DNA from: Paralithodes platypus
Taxonomy: Eukaryota; Arthropoda; Malacostraca; Decapoda; Lithodidae
Assembly: GCA_032716605.1 (NCBI GenBank)
Contig: CM064545.1
Coordinates: 9,295,564 to 9,359,563 of the forward strand
DNA length: 64,000 nt
Reading direction: 5' to 3'
Position numbers and translations under genes: made by a program. Position 1 is the first letter of the stretch. Every line of letters begins with the position of its first letter. Of this stretch, positions 26,853 through 38,984 are shown piece by piece. The notes under the pieces are model-generated. The model was not told the DNA's origin and did not search any database. It saw only the letters and a list, made by a program, of their open reading frames with translations.

Positions 26853-27690
26853 ATGAAAATTATAAATGTATATATTATATACGTATATAATAAGTTATAT
26901 ATATTTATTCATACAACTTTATTAATTTGCATTAGCTGCAATGTCGGAATCGATTTGAACAAATCTATTCCATGTAATTTCTGTCGCTATACTGTATATA
27001 CAGTATATGCATGCGTAATTTTCCGAGAGAATTCACAGGACTTCCTCATCGCATTATACATATGATTTTGTTAACTAAATTTCCACATGGAAATGACATA
27101 GATATTGTGTGATACAGGTGTACACGAAATTTCACCACATTTCCATGGGGAAAAGGTGTGGAAATCACGTGCTGTGCCCACTGGGAACCACCCTCGAAGT
27201 AAACAATATAATTCAACACGTCTCCAGCACTCCGCGCACACCCAAAAACACGCCATAAATCCGTAAAGGGCTGCCTACATCACTGAAACATCCCTCTAAA
27301 ACCTCAACAGCCGGAAAAGGCTCACACTCACTTAGTTGAGGCGAAGGGGCAGGCCAAATTAGGCACTCGCGAAACACAGACAAAAAAGGCGTGTGTCATC
27401 GACGATGGGCGCGAAGAGACTGATACTGTTACAGGTACTGGAGCAGGCTCATAGAAAATGGAGCATGGCTAAGAGGGAGCAGCTAGATTAAATGGGTAAC
27501 TATAACTTCTTTCTCTCCTTCGCTTTCTCTTCCTTCTTTAGTCGTCTCGGAGTGTGTACAACGTGCCTAGTGGTGAATTGAGGTGCAACTCTAGAGATTA
27601 TTAGTACTTCGCGTGAGTACCGATAAATCGGCCCGCTGTGGTAGCGGCTGAGATCTTAAGCCCTACGTTGGAAACAATGTAGAGACTGCT
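26853..27690. other. no identifiable gene
   Basis: AT-rich at first; 27065-27185 resembles, in reverse, the CCCAGTGGGCA element end at about 7507 (here TGCCCACTGGGA). ORF 27071-27256 is not recognisable. Confidence 0.45.
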
Positions 27691-27737
27691 ACTAAATATA
27701 TATATATATACAGTATGTATATATGTATAAATATATA

Positions 27738-27796
<59 letters not shown>

Positions 27797-27808
27797 TATA
27801 TATATATA
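27691..27808. repeat. (TA)n microsatellite
   Basis: Interrupted (TA)n with TATACAGTATGTATAT and TAAATATA breaks, directly before the SINE head. Confidence 0.95.
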
Positions 27809-28035
27809 GGGAAAGTGTGGCAGAGTGGTCTTGCCACTGGACTGGAAATCCAATGGACCAGGGTTCGAATCCTAATATGTCAATGGGAAGATATTATTGG
27901 GATGGAATTTGCACTGTACCTAGTTTCAGTGCATTAGCACAGCACACCGAAAGGCCAAATAAAAATACCTGCATTGTTCCCATTGTATGAATATTCCCAT
28001 ATTCAAAATATGATATAGGGGGGCAATGCCCCCCC
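27809..28035 (+). mobile_element. tRNA-derived SINE, family S2
   Basis: A box GTGGCAGAGTGGTC (27817-27830) and B box GGGTTCGAATCC (27861-27872) are correctly spaced for a serine/leucine-type tRNA head. Body includes GGGAAGATATTATTGGGATG and ends CATATTCAAAATATGATATAGG with a G-run. A second copy on the minus strand at 26624-26852 shows it is a dispersed family. Confidence 0.85.
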
Positions 28036-28458
28036 TGGGGGTAAGGGGGCCTCCATCTTATGGTGGAGGAAAACAAGAATATGCCCCACGCGTCCTACTG
28101 CGTGTCGTACAAGGCGACTAATTGGGGGAATGGGGGTAGATTGTAGGCACCAATCGAACAGGGCTATACCCAGGAGAGGCTGTGGGCATTTGATAAGGAA
28201 TCGCTGGAACTCCTGTTTCATTTGCTTGACCTCTCTTACGGATTCCCTTTGCGCCTCACTTACACTGAGAGTAGTCCAGCATGTTTTCACAAACCCCCTC
28301 CTCCTCCTATCTACTTCACACCACACTTCCTCCTTCATAATTATTTAAAACACAGGGCCAGCCTCGGAGTCCCCCGGGGGGGGGGGGGGACCATAAATAC
28401 CCCCACACATGCCCGACATTTCCCTGACAACCTCTCTAAATACTCTGGACCACGGCCT
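28036..28458 (+). other. probable LINE 5' region
   Basis: Lies between the SINE and the endonuclease start and includes CCCCACGCGTCCTACTGCG and a G-run at 28375-28391. No frame is long. Assigned to the LINE leader by position only. Confidence 0.35.
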
Positions 28459-31400
28459 GTCACTCTTACTATCAACTTTTGCAATATTCGCGGCCTTCCC
28501 TCTAATTTTCACTCTATCGAACACCATCTCTCCTCCTCCAAACCTGATCTTCTTTTCCTCACCGAAACTCAGGTGTCTGAAGCAACTGCCAGCAGGGGCT
28601 GCTAGCAGTACATTATACAGATACATTCTCTGTATCCTCCTACTTTCTCTAGCCTAGTTGCAAAGCCAGAGGCGGATGTTGTGCATACATGCACAACAAA
28701 CTCACTTACTCTCGTGTTCCCGATTTCAACTCCTCTTAATTCTCAACTTTATGGCTCAAACTATCCTGTCATTCTCATACTAAATATTTCTATCATAAAT
28801 TTTCTATCATAAATGACCTAGAGCAGCTGGTCCAGCAACCCTCCCGTATCCCGGATCGCTTCGCAGATCGGCCCAACATTCTTGACTTATTTCTGATTTC
28901 TAACCTTTCTTCTTATACTGTCAATCTATACTCTCCTTTGGGCTCCTCCGAGCATAACCTTATCTCCATCACCTGTCCTATCTCTTCAGTACGGCCATCC
29001 AATCCTCCCAACCGGTGGTACTTGTGGCACTTTGGCGCTGCCGACTGGGAGGCTCTCTGGCAGTACTTCTTTGATTTCCCATGGAATGAGTTCTGCTTCC
29101 GTGGCCGAGGACCCTCGGAGACTGCTGAACACATTACCGAGGTAATCCTCTCGGGCATGGAAGTGTACATTCAATTTTCTTTCTCTCAGTCTAATGCCAA
29201 AAAATCTTGGTTTACTTACGCTTGTTCTACTGCTGTCCACAACAAGGAGGAAGCATTCAAACGGTACTGACGCCTTAACTCAAGAATCTCATTCTTCCTA
29301 TGTTTCTGCCCGGAATCAAGCCAAATCTGTTCTTCGACTTGCCAAGCACTCTTTCATCAATAATAAATGCACTGAAGTATCCAACTCTAACTCCTCCCAA
29401 GCGTTCTGCGATCTAGCCAAAAAACACTCCAACAACTTTTCTTCCTCGTCTTTCCCTCCCCATTTCCACTCTGATGGCACAACCATCACTTCTTCCTCTG
29501 ACAAAGCTGAACTCTTTGCTCAAACTTTTGCCAGAAACTCTTACCTTGGATGATTCCGATGCTATTCCTCCCTCTCCACCCTCCTCTCTCCTACTTATGC
29601 CTAATATCCTAATCTCTTCTAAAGATGTACTTTCTACCCTCTCTGGGCTTAATACTAAGAAGGCGTGCGATCCGGACTGTGTTCCTCCTGTTGTACTTAA
29701 AAATTGTGCTTCCGTGCTGACCCCCTGCCTAGGCAAACTCTTTCGTCTCTGTCTCTCCTCTAACGTCTTTCCTTCTTGCTGGAAGTTTGCTCTCATTCAA
29801 CCTGTCCCAAAGAAGGGTGACCACTCTCAACCCTTCAACTATCGTCCAATTGCTCTCATCTCTTGTTTCTCTAAAGTTTTTGAAACTATTCTTGCTTCCA
29901 AATTTCTTAACACCTTACGAGCGGCCTATGCGGTTTATTTATATGTACCGCCCAGCGGGGTGTTTTTAGCCAAAATAGGGCTGTTTACGTGATCATTTTC
30001 ATGCCTAAATAAAACCCAGAACGTAAAACAAGTACCTATCCCTGAAAGGGCATAAACAGAGCTTTCGAATGACACCATAACGATCCTTTTATGATGGCTA
30101 GTTTTCTTGCAATAACCGTGCAACGCGAGTGCAAAAAGCATGTAATTCGGTACTTTCCCCATATAATTCAGTATGTAGCGAGTGAGAGACGGAGGAGGGA
30201 GCTGAGATTCGTGTCAGTAGGTTCGCCGCGGTGGTCTGGAGCAGTCATACGCTCGCTAGTCTCCTGCCACCACTTGTCTCTCTCTCTCAGCAACATTACG
30301 TGCTGAAATTGCCACTCGACCTATGTCGAGCGCCGCCACATAGTCCAGCTTTATTAAATACGACTTATGTGGTGAGCCGCTAATTAAGGGTTAAGCATTT
30401 CTCTTCTCATAATCTGCTCTCAGATCACCAGTATGGCTTCCTTAAGGGTCGCTCTATTGGTGATCTTCTTTCATATCTTACTAACTCTTGGTCATCCAAC
30501 TTTCGGGACATCGGTGAGACTTTTTCTGTTGCACTAGACATATCGGAGGCCTTCGATAGAGTCTTGCACAAATCTTTAATTTCCAAACTGCCTTCCTTCG
30601 GTTTCTGTCCCTCCATCTGTGTCTTTGTCTCTAATTTCCTTTCCGGCCGTTCCATAGCTGCGGTTGTTGATGGCCATCGCTCATTTCCTCATCCTATCAA
30701 CCCCGGTGTTCATCAGGGTTCTGTCCTATCTCCTATTCTCTTTCTAATTTTCATAAATGATCTTCTCAACTGTACATCCAGTCCCATCCATTCATATGCA
30801 GAGGACTCTACTTTACACCACTCAATTAGTTTTCCAGAACGCCCCAGCCAGCAATCCCTCAAAAGTAAACGTAATGAAGCCATTAAATTTTTATCTTCTG
30901 ATCTAGCTACTATTTCCAATTGGGGTAGAGAAAACCTTGTTGCATATAATGCTTCCAAAACTCAATTTATCCATCTTACTACCCGTCAGGAACCTCCAGA
31001 GAACTATCCCTTATTCTTCAACAATACAAAAATCAACCCTTCATCTTCCCTCAATGTTCTCGGTTTCTCTTTTTCTTCTGCTCTCACTTGGAAAGACCAT
31101 ATTACCAGTCTCGCTAAGGCAGCCTCCCAAAAGCTGGGTGTGCTCAACCGTCTCAAGGGGTTCTCTACCCCTGCACAGCATCTTGCTCTGTACAGGGGCA
31201 CAGTGCATCCTTGTATTGAGTATTGTTCACATGTCTGGGGAGGATCTTCTCACACCGCACTCCTAAAGAAAGTAGAAAGGAAAGCCTTTCGTATCATTGA
31301 CTCCCGTCCACTCAGCAACTCCCTGCAATCTCTCTCTCTTCGCCACAATGTTGCATCTCTCTCACTATTCTATCGCTACTACAATGATCAGTGTTCCTCG

Positions 31401-31721
31401 GAGCTTTCCCAGTGTATACCACCTCCTCTACGTAGGGTGCGTAGTACCCGCCTTGCAACACTATCCCAGTCCTACTCTGTGCAACTCTCCAACCCAAGAG
31501 TGAAACGCTATTCTCAGACTTTCCTCTATTCAACTACTGAGTTTTGGAACTCTCTCCCAGAATCAGTCTTTCCCTCTTCCTATGACTTAAATTGCTTGAA
31601 ACTCCGTGTGTCCAGGCATTATAGCTCAAACGTTCCTTTATTTCGGCCCTGTCACTCTTTGAAATCTGGGGGAGGCACTCGCTGCAGGAAGTTATGTCTT
31701 TTGTCTCCCTCATTCACATAG
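28459..31721 (+). pseudogene. jockey-like LINE ORF2: endonuclease and reverse transcriptase (broken)
   Basis: The APE-type endonuclease begins INFCNIRGLPSNFHSIEHHL and LFLTETQVS (about 28470-28570), then shifts frame; its end NILDLFLI...SPLGSSEHN is at about 28880-28960, but the GDFN segment between is missing (deletion near 28790-28815). RT begins in frames at 29194-29553 and 29474-29910 (LKNCASVLTP, FNYRPIALIS), is interrupted by a MITE, and resumes at 30395 with QYGFLKGRS, ALDISEAFDRV, GVHQGSVLSPILFLIFINDL and HSYAEDSTLH. The catalytic YADD box is therefore YAED. The C-terminal part (30950-31721) is open to its stop. It would have driven target-primed reverse transcription; this copy is dead. 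Confidence 0.85.
29911..30390 (+). mobile_element. TTAA MITE, family T1 (480 bp)
   Basis: TTAA at 29907-29910 and 30391-30394. Ends read CACCTTACGAGCGGCC and, from the other side, CCCTTAATTAGCGGC. Taking out 480 bp and one TTAA leaves the LINE reverse-transcriptase frame uninterrupted across the site (KFL before, KHFSSHNLLSDHQYGF after). The copy at 40542-41021 is the same length in the opposite orientation. A piggyBac-type source is likely; no ORF of its own. Confidence 0.9.
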
Positions 31722-31740
31722 AAAAAACAAAACAAACAGT

Positions 31741-31963
31741 GAATTGTTCAATAGGTGGCATTCTGAGAGTGAGGGTCCGTGTCTGGGAGTGAGACGGTGA
31801 AGCACAGAGGTGGAGCAGCTACAGAGATGGAGTTGCTTCGAACCAGGGTGCTTCACATGTCTCACTCCCTAGACTGGAACAAGACCTCACAGGCCTCACC
31901 GTGTTTAGCGGTTGAGTGCGCAGGCTCTCAGCCTATGCCCGAGAGGCAGCAGTTGGAATATAG

Positions 31964-31998
<35 letters not shown>
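31741..31998 (+). mobile_element. A-tailed SINE-like repeat, family S4
   Basis: Starts near TTGTTCAATAGGTGGC just after the LINE stop and ends in about 36 A residues (31963-31998). The body matches the minus-strand copy at 26349-26622, including CTCTCAGCCTATGCCCGAGAG. Confidence 0.7.
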
Positions 31999-32057
<59 letters not shown>

Positions 32058-32112
32058 ATAAATATATATCATTATATAATATATATTTATAACATATATC
32101 ATATATTATATA

Positions 32113-32161
<49 letters not shown>

Positions 32162-32177
32162 ATATATTTATACACAT

Positions 32178-32211
<34 letters not shown>

Positions 32212-32230
32212 TATATATATATATATACTG
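31999..32230. repeat. compound (TA)n microsatellite
   Basis: Long (TA)n blocks separated by short breaks such as TACTGTATA. Overlapping IYIYIY frames are artefacts. Confidence 0.95.
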
Positions 32231-33970
32231 TATATGTTATGCCGGGTTATAATATATTTTTACCCTTTATCTGGTCTTTACTAAAATCCAATTATGGACT
32301 TAAGTCTCCAAATATCCTCAACAGGAACACATCAAACACGTTCTTAATCACAAATAGGTACTCAATCAGGTGCTACAGAACACAATAACGACACACATGT
32401 AAATTATACACATCTAGTTGATTCAATGGCAGAAAAGTTATGGATGCGATTCCGTCTTATGATTTATTATAAGTACGGGATTCTTCAATGCGTGCCATAA
32501 TCATATTAATGTGAAAATCACGAGTATAGCGAGATCTGAAGTATGGACTGTGAGTTAGCTTAACTATTATAAGTAATAGCATGCAAACGGTAAAATGCAT
32601 TTGATCATACGTATCAGTCTCTACTCAACAATATAAAAGACATAATAATGTTATAGTATTATAGGGGAAAATGCAATTATAAAATGGACACGGTTACATA
32701 TAGAATCAACCCTTGATAATAATACTGTATTTATGTGAGTTGAGTGTCTATCGTATAGTATTCTTGAAAGTAAATTAAGGTGAAGATGAAATCTCCAAAC
32801 ACGTATGAATGATCAGGTTTAAGCAAAAGGGGGAGCGCACGAGGATCTCTGTTTCAACATTCACTCACGGGTGGCGAGTGGCGCGCAGGTAGTGTAAAGA
32901 CTACCGCTTAAGATAACACTTAACCCGGTAGGTCAATCAGGTCATGCTAGGTACTGCGATGTTGAAAATAATATTTATTATTAGTGCGATTATGCTGTAT
33001 ACTTAGTATTTGGAGTATTCAACTGAAGTTAAAAGGAAAGAGATGCTGAATTGTTTTTACAGTTAATTATATACTTAGATTAAGATAAGAAAATTATGAT
33101 ATGAACATATAATTCACTAACGATTTTATGCGATAATACTCTCTCGGGTCGTCGAGGAATTCAGATTAAATAATTTACCTCTACTGATGAATAATCAAAG
33201 GTTTAATATCCCTTGAACGGAATCAATCAATAATATAGTTAACGTACCTAAAGTAGTTAACAAATATGTATCAACGCATAAATAAAATTAGCGTGTACGA
33301 ATAATTAGTATAATACTAATAATAGGAAAATGGCGCACACGACGAAGTTGTGCTTATGGAAATACCTGATAAGGCATAAAAGGGGGCCTGAACGAGTAAA
33401 CAGATTCCTACATCGAATACAGAACAAATTGGCGTATTCAAGATGATGAATAACTAGATAACGGATCTATGCAAGACTAGAATTCCTAGACGAGAAGATT
33501 CAAAATTATCTACATCAATAATGGAGTGAACGAATATACTGTTCATAGAATAAACAAATTCACACTTAATATCAATAGGTGCAACTTAAGTTTTCTCGAA
33601 GAAATTAGATTAATTAATCAACAATAAATCTTCTTTGAAGAGGGGGACTGAGATATAAAGAATATGAAATTGAGCGTAGGTTCTAGGTAAAAGTATGATT
33701 TAAGAAGGGAATAAATACACGGAATACACTTCAACTTCAACTTGTAACATACATAATAGAATGGACATATACAAGGAAAATCTGTGAGTATTTGGCTAAG
33801 TAATTAATTAACATGAGTATGTAACATATGCGCAGGACGTTCTAAGAGAGTTATAGGCAAAATATTAACACTATATCTTGGACACAGATCTATATAACAA
33901 TCAGTATAAGTTCTGAAGGATTAAAACATACGCAATAATTAAGGATCTTGAGCACAGATCTATATAATAA
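32231..33970. other. no identifiable gene
   Basis: AT-rich and without long frames. A near-duplicate CACAGATCTATATAAYAATC occurs at 33887 and 33955. It may be the flank of an older element into which the LINE inserted, with 38985-40010 as the other flank, but I could not match the two. Confidence 0.4.
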
Positions 33971-33989
33971 TCGGTGCAGCTTTTTCTTT

Positions 33990-35655
33990 AGCAATATAAG
34001 GGGACTTCACTCTAACATCAATTCTGTACACCTATTTATTCAAGCAGAATCCCCTACTCTCCTTTTTTTTGACAGAGACTCAAGTAACATCCACATCTGA
34101 CACGTCTAGATTTAATTTTCCAGGTTATCAACTGCTCCAAAATTTCAGACCTAAAAGGAGGTGTATGTTGCTTCGCAAAATCTGAAATTGCCCTGGAGGA
34201 GGTTACTAGTTTCAATTGTCCCTATTTTGATTATTCTATATACAAATTAATTTCTGCTGGTAAATTTAAATACATATGTTGCATCTACCGTTCCCCAAAT
34301 ACTCCTCCAGAGCAAAGTCTTTTTGATTATCTGTCCTCACAACTCAGTGTCCTCAACTTAATGCTTCTTCTGAAATCACTGTGTTGGGTGATTTTAATGT
34401 CCATAATGTTGAATGGCTCACTTATTCAGCCAGGACTGATGATGCTGGCCTTGAATGTGAGCTATTTGCAGACTCATTTAATCTCACTCAACTAGTCAAC
34501 CAACCCACCCGTGTACCAGATAATCCTAATCATAATTCCCACCTACTGGACTTATTTTTAACAACCAATTCAGAAAATTATGATGTTACAGTGAGGTCCC
34601 CGCTTGGATCTTCTGATCACTGTCTGATACAGGCCACCTGTCTATCACCTACCACACCTTCCCACTCTGAACCTGTTTTGGTGACTAAATGGCATTACGA
34701 TAGGGCAGACTGGGAGGGTCTTCAAGGTTTCTTTATTGATATTCCCTGGACCTCTTTCTTTTCTAATGATGCACACTCCACCTTGAGCCACATACAAGAT
34801 TTTGTAAAAATTGGAATGGAAACTTTTATTCCTCATCAAAAGTACAGTAAAAGATCTAATTCACCTAAATGGTTTGACCATAATTGTGCTAGAGTAACTG
34901 AACAAAAAGCAATAGCCTACAATGCATACACAAGATCAAAAACACATGAAGCCTTTAATTACTTTAGAAACATCAGAAATCATGCCAAAACTGTATTAAA
35001 CCTAACTAAATCAAACTTTCTCCACAAGCAGGCAAATAAACTTCTAAATAATCCAAATGATAACAAAATATTTTGGTCTACTCTTAACTCATTTAAATCC
35101 AACTTCACTACTGCTTCATCCATTCCACCATTAAAATCTCCGACTGGCAATCTTGTAAGTGACCCACGAGGTAAAGCTAACCTTCTTGCGGATATTTTCT
35201 CCACCAAATCAACCTTAGATGAAATAAATCAAGATGTCCCTGTACTTAATTTTAATTCGCCTGAAATTCCCTCACTTAAGATCCACACCAGACATGTCAA
35301 AACTATTTTGCAGAATCTCTCGGTAGATAAGGCTCCTGGTCCAGATGAAATTCCTCCAATAGTACTTAAGAATTGCTCCTTGGTGCTCGCTCCTGTATTG
35401 GCAAAAAATTTCCGTCTGTGTACTCATACCTCATGCTTCCCAGTACACTGGAAAGAAGCAAACATCCATCCAGTTCCTAAAAAAGGTGCCTCTTCAGATC
35501 CATCAAACTACAGACCAATAGCTATAACTTCCACTCTTGGTAAAGTCTTTGAAATTATATTAAATAATCACATAATTAAGCATCTTGAGAATAATAAATT
35601 AATCAGTGATAGGCAATATGGTTTTAGACCATATCTAGAATCTAGTTTCCTTTAA
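33990..35655 (+). pseudogene. jockey-like LINE: endonuclease and N-terminal reverse transcriptase
   Basis: Endonuclease starts SNIRGLHSNINSVHLFIQ (about 33992) and LTETQVTS (about 34072), separated by a frameshift in a T-run. After another shift, 34381-35655 is open: LGDFNVHNVEW (metal-binding GDFN motif), SPLGSSDHC (catalytic SDH), then the RT beginning with APGPDEIPPIVLKN, NYRPIAITSTLGKVFEIIL and QYGFRP. The frame ends where the sequence jumps near 35640 into the 3' part of the same LINE, deleting the central RT including YADD. It is related to, but distinct from, the LINE at 28459-31721. Confidence 0.85.
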
Positions 35656-36431
35656 TGCACAGAAAACCAAGTACATTCAATTTTCTAACCGACAGAATCT
35701 CACTGACTCCCATATATTTTTTAATGATGTAAATATTCCCACTTCCCCTAGTATTGACATTCTCGGTGTAACATTAACTACTAACTTGAGCTGGACACAT
35801 TATGTTAGAAGCATTGCTAAGAATGCCTCTAAAAAACTGGGACTCCTGTACAGAGTTCGAGAATTCTTCACTGACGAGCAGTTGGCCGTGATATATAAAA
35901 GTCATATGCGTTCTCGGATGGATTACTGTTCACCTCTGTGGGGTGGAAGTGGAGTGGTTGCATTGAGGCAGTTGGACAAAATTCAAAATAAAGCTATTAG
36001 ATTAATCAATAACCCTGCAATCACACAGGACCTTCCTACATTATCCATACGAAGAAACGTTGCATCCCTTGCATTATTCTACAGATATTTTCACAGCAAT
36101 TGTTCCGAGGAACTTGCTTCAATTGTGTCGCCTCTCCACATCTTTCCCCGTAGAACTAGGGCAGCTGAGAGCACCCATGAATTTACACTTTCTCCTCCAC
36201 AATGCAGAACTTCTGCTTATCAGAATTAATTTATCCCCAGAGCTACTACTCTTTGGAATTCACTTCCCTCGAATTGTTTTCCACAAACTTACAATCTACA
36301 AATGTTTAAATCCAGTTGTTACAAACATTTTATGAATGGAGGATGCCTTTAGGCACATGGACCTTTTTGTTTTATCTGTGTTTTTCCTTCCTCCGTTCAT
36401 TGTCTCTTAAAAAAAAAAAAAAAAAAAAAAA
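35641..36431 (+). pseudogene. LINE 3' unit 0 (partial) with poly(A)
   Basis: Joined to the preceding RT at GAATCTAGTTTCC, a sequence present in the intact units, so the deletion used microhomology. It codes for the RT C-terminal part (ILGVTLTTNLSWTHYV, VIYKSHMRSRMDYCSPLWGG) with TAA at 36227, then a short 3' UTR and 23 A residues (36409-36431). Confidence 0.85.
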
Positions 36432-37705
36432 GACGATGTCGATCAACTGCAGACATGCTTTGCCTTCTTACGCATCAAATCAACCAAGCTACAGACCAAC
36501 ATGGTGAAACACATACAATAGCACTGGATATATCAAAGGCATTTGATAGAGTCTGGCATCAATCCTTATTGTCGAAGATGTCACACTACGACCTTGCATC
36601 ATAAGTTCCACTAATTTCTTCTTATCTTCATAACAGAAAAATATGTGTAATGGTAGATGGCCTTTATTCTCAATTTCACTCAATAAATGCTGGTGTTCCC
36701 CAGGGATCAGTTTTGGCCCCAATTATGTTCCTCATTCATATCAATGATCTCATATTTACCACTCATAATCCAATACATTCCTACGCAGATGACTCAACAC
36801 TCCACAGTTCCTTCACATTTACCAATTCTGTCACCCAACCCGATCTTATAAATTCAAAAATAAACACTGCAATTTCTAAGAACCAGGACCTTTCTAGAAT
36901 TAATGGATGGGGACAAAAGAATCTAGTTTCCTTTAATGCACAGAAAACCAAGTACATTCAATTTTCTAACCGACAGAATCTCACTGACTCCCATATATTT
37001 TGTAATGATGTAAATATTCCCACTTCCCCTAGTATTGACATTCTCGGTGTAACATTAACTACTAACTTGAGCTGGACACATTATGTTAGAAGCATTGCTA
37101 AGAATGCCTCTAAAAAACTGGGACTCCTGTACAGAGTTCGAGAATTCTTCACTGACGAGCAGTTGGCCGTGATATATAAAAGTCATATGCGTTCTCGGAT
37201 GGATTACTGTTCACCTCTGTGGGGTGGAAGTGGAGTGGTTGCATTGAGGCAGTTGGACAAAATTCAAAATAAAGCTATTAGATTAATCAATAACCCTGCA
37301 ATCACACAGGACCTTCCTACATTATCCATACGAAGAAACGTTGCATCCCTTGCATTATTCTACAGATATTTTCACAGCAATTGTTCCGAGGAACTTGCTT
37401 CAATTGTGTCGCCTCTCCACATCTTTCCCCGTAGAACTAGGGCAGCTGAGAGCGCCCATGAATTTACACTTTCTCCTCCACAATGCAGAACTTCTGCTTA
37501 TCAGAATTAATTTATCCCCAGAGCTACTACTCTTTGGAATTCACTTCCCTCGAATTCCACAAACTTACAATCTACAAATGTTTAAATCCAGTTGTTACAA
37601 ACATTTTATGAATGGAGGATGCCTTTAGGCACATGGACCTTTTTGTTTTATCTGTGTTTTTCTTCCTCCGTTCATTGTCTCTTAAAAAAAAAAAAAAAAA
37701 AAAAA
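36432..37705 (+). repeat. LINE 3' unit 1 (1,274 bp) with poly(A)
   Basis: Begins immediately after the previous A-run with GACGATGTCGATC, in the RT region that reads RSTADMLCLL, ALDISKAFDRVWHQ. A stop follows (CATCATAA), then the frame 36650-37510 has GVPQGSVLAPIMFLIHINDL and an intact HSYADDSTLH, then the C-terminal part and an A-run at 37684-37705. Almost identical to unit 2. Confidence 0.9.
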
Positions 37706-38974
37706 GACGATGTCGATCCATTGCAGTCATGCTTTGCCTTCTTACGCATCAAATCAACCAAGCTACAGACCAACATGGTGAAACACATACAATAGCACTG
37801 GATATATCAAAGGCATTTGATAGAGTCTGGCATCAATCCTTATTGTCGAAGATGTCACACTACGACCTTGCATCATAAGTTCCACTAATTTCTTCTTATC
37901 TTCATAACAGAAAAATATGTGTAATGGTAGATGGCCTTTATTCTCAATTTCACTCAATAAATGCTGGTGTTCCCCAGGGATCAGTTTTGGCCCCAATTCT
38001 GTTCCTCATTCATATCAATGATCTCATATTTACCACTCATAATCCAATACATTCCTACGCAGATGACTCAACACTCCACAGTTCCTTCACATTTACCAAT
38101 TCTGTCACCCAACCCGATCTTATAAATTCAAAAATAAACACTGCAATTTCTAAGAACCAGGACCTTTCTAGAATTAATGGATGGGGACAAAAGAATCTAG
38201 TTTCCTTTAATGCACAGAAAACCAAGTACATTCAATTTTCTAACCGACAGAATCTCACTGACTCCCATATATTTTGTAATGATGTAAATATTCCCACTTC
38301 CCCTAGTATTGACATTCTCGGTGTAACATTAACTACTAACTTGAGCTGGACACATTATGTTAGAAGCATTGCTAAGAATGCCTCTAAAAAACTGGGACTC
38401 CTGTACAGAGTTCGAGAATTCTTCACTGACGAGCAGTTGGCCGTGATATATAAAAGTCATGTGCGTTCTCAGATGGATTACTGTTCACCTCTGTGGGTGG
38501 AAGTGGAGTGGTTGCATTGAGGCAGTTGGACAAAATTCAAAATAAAGCTATTAGATTAATCAATAACCCTGCAATCACACAGGACCTTCCTACATTATCC
38601 ATACGAAGAAACGTTGCATCCCTTGCATTATTCTACAGATATTTTCACATCAATTGTTCCGAGGAACTTGCTTCAATTGTGCCGCCTCTCCACATCTTTC
38701 CCCGTAGAACTAGGGCAGCTGAGAGCGCCCATGAATTTACACTTTCTCCTCCACAATGCAGAACTTCTGCTTATCAGAATTCATTTATCCCCAGAGCTAC
38801 TACTCTTTGGAATTCACTTCCCTCGAATTGCTTTCCACAAACTTACAATCTACAAATGTTTAAATCCAGTTGTTACAAACATTTTATGAATGGAGGATGC
38901 CTTTAGGCACATGGACCTTTTTGTTTTATCTGTGTTTTTCCTTCCTCCGTTCATTGTCTCTTTAAAAAAAAAAA
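37706..38974 (+). repeat. LINE 3' unit 2 (1,269 bp) with short poly(A)
   Basis: Starts at the same internal base as unit 1 (GACGATGTCGATC directly after the A-run). Few differences: one base loss near 38495 breaks the frame that is intact in unit 1, and MRSRM reads VRSQM. The 3' end has 11 A residues then TTAAATAAAATATATAAAG. Confidence 0.9.
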
Positions 38975-38984
38975 TTAAATAAAA

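Noticed and set aside
27809..27880. Possible tRNA-Ser/Leu gene
   Set aside because: A second copy with the same 3' body at 26624-26852 shows it is a SINE head.
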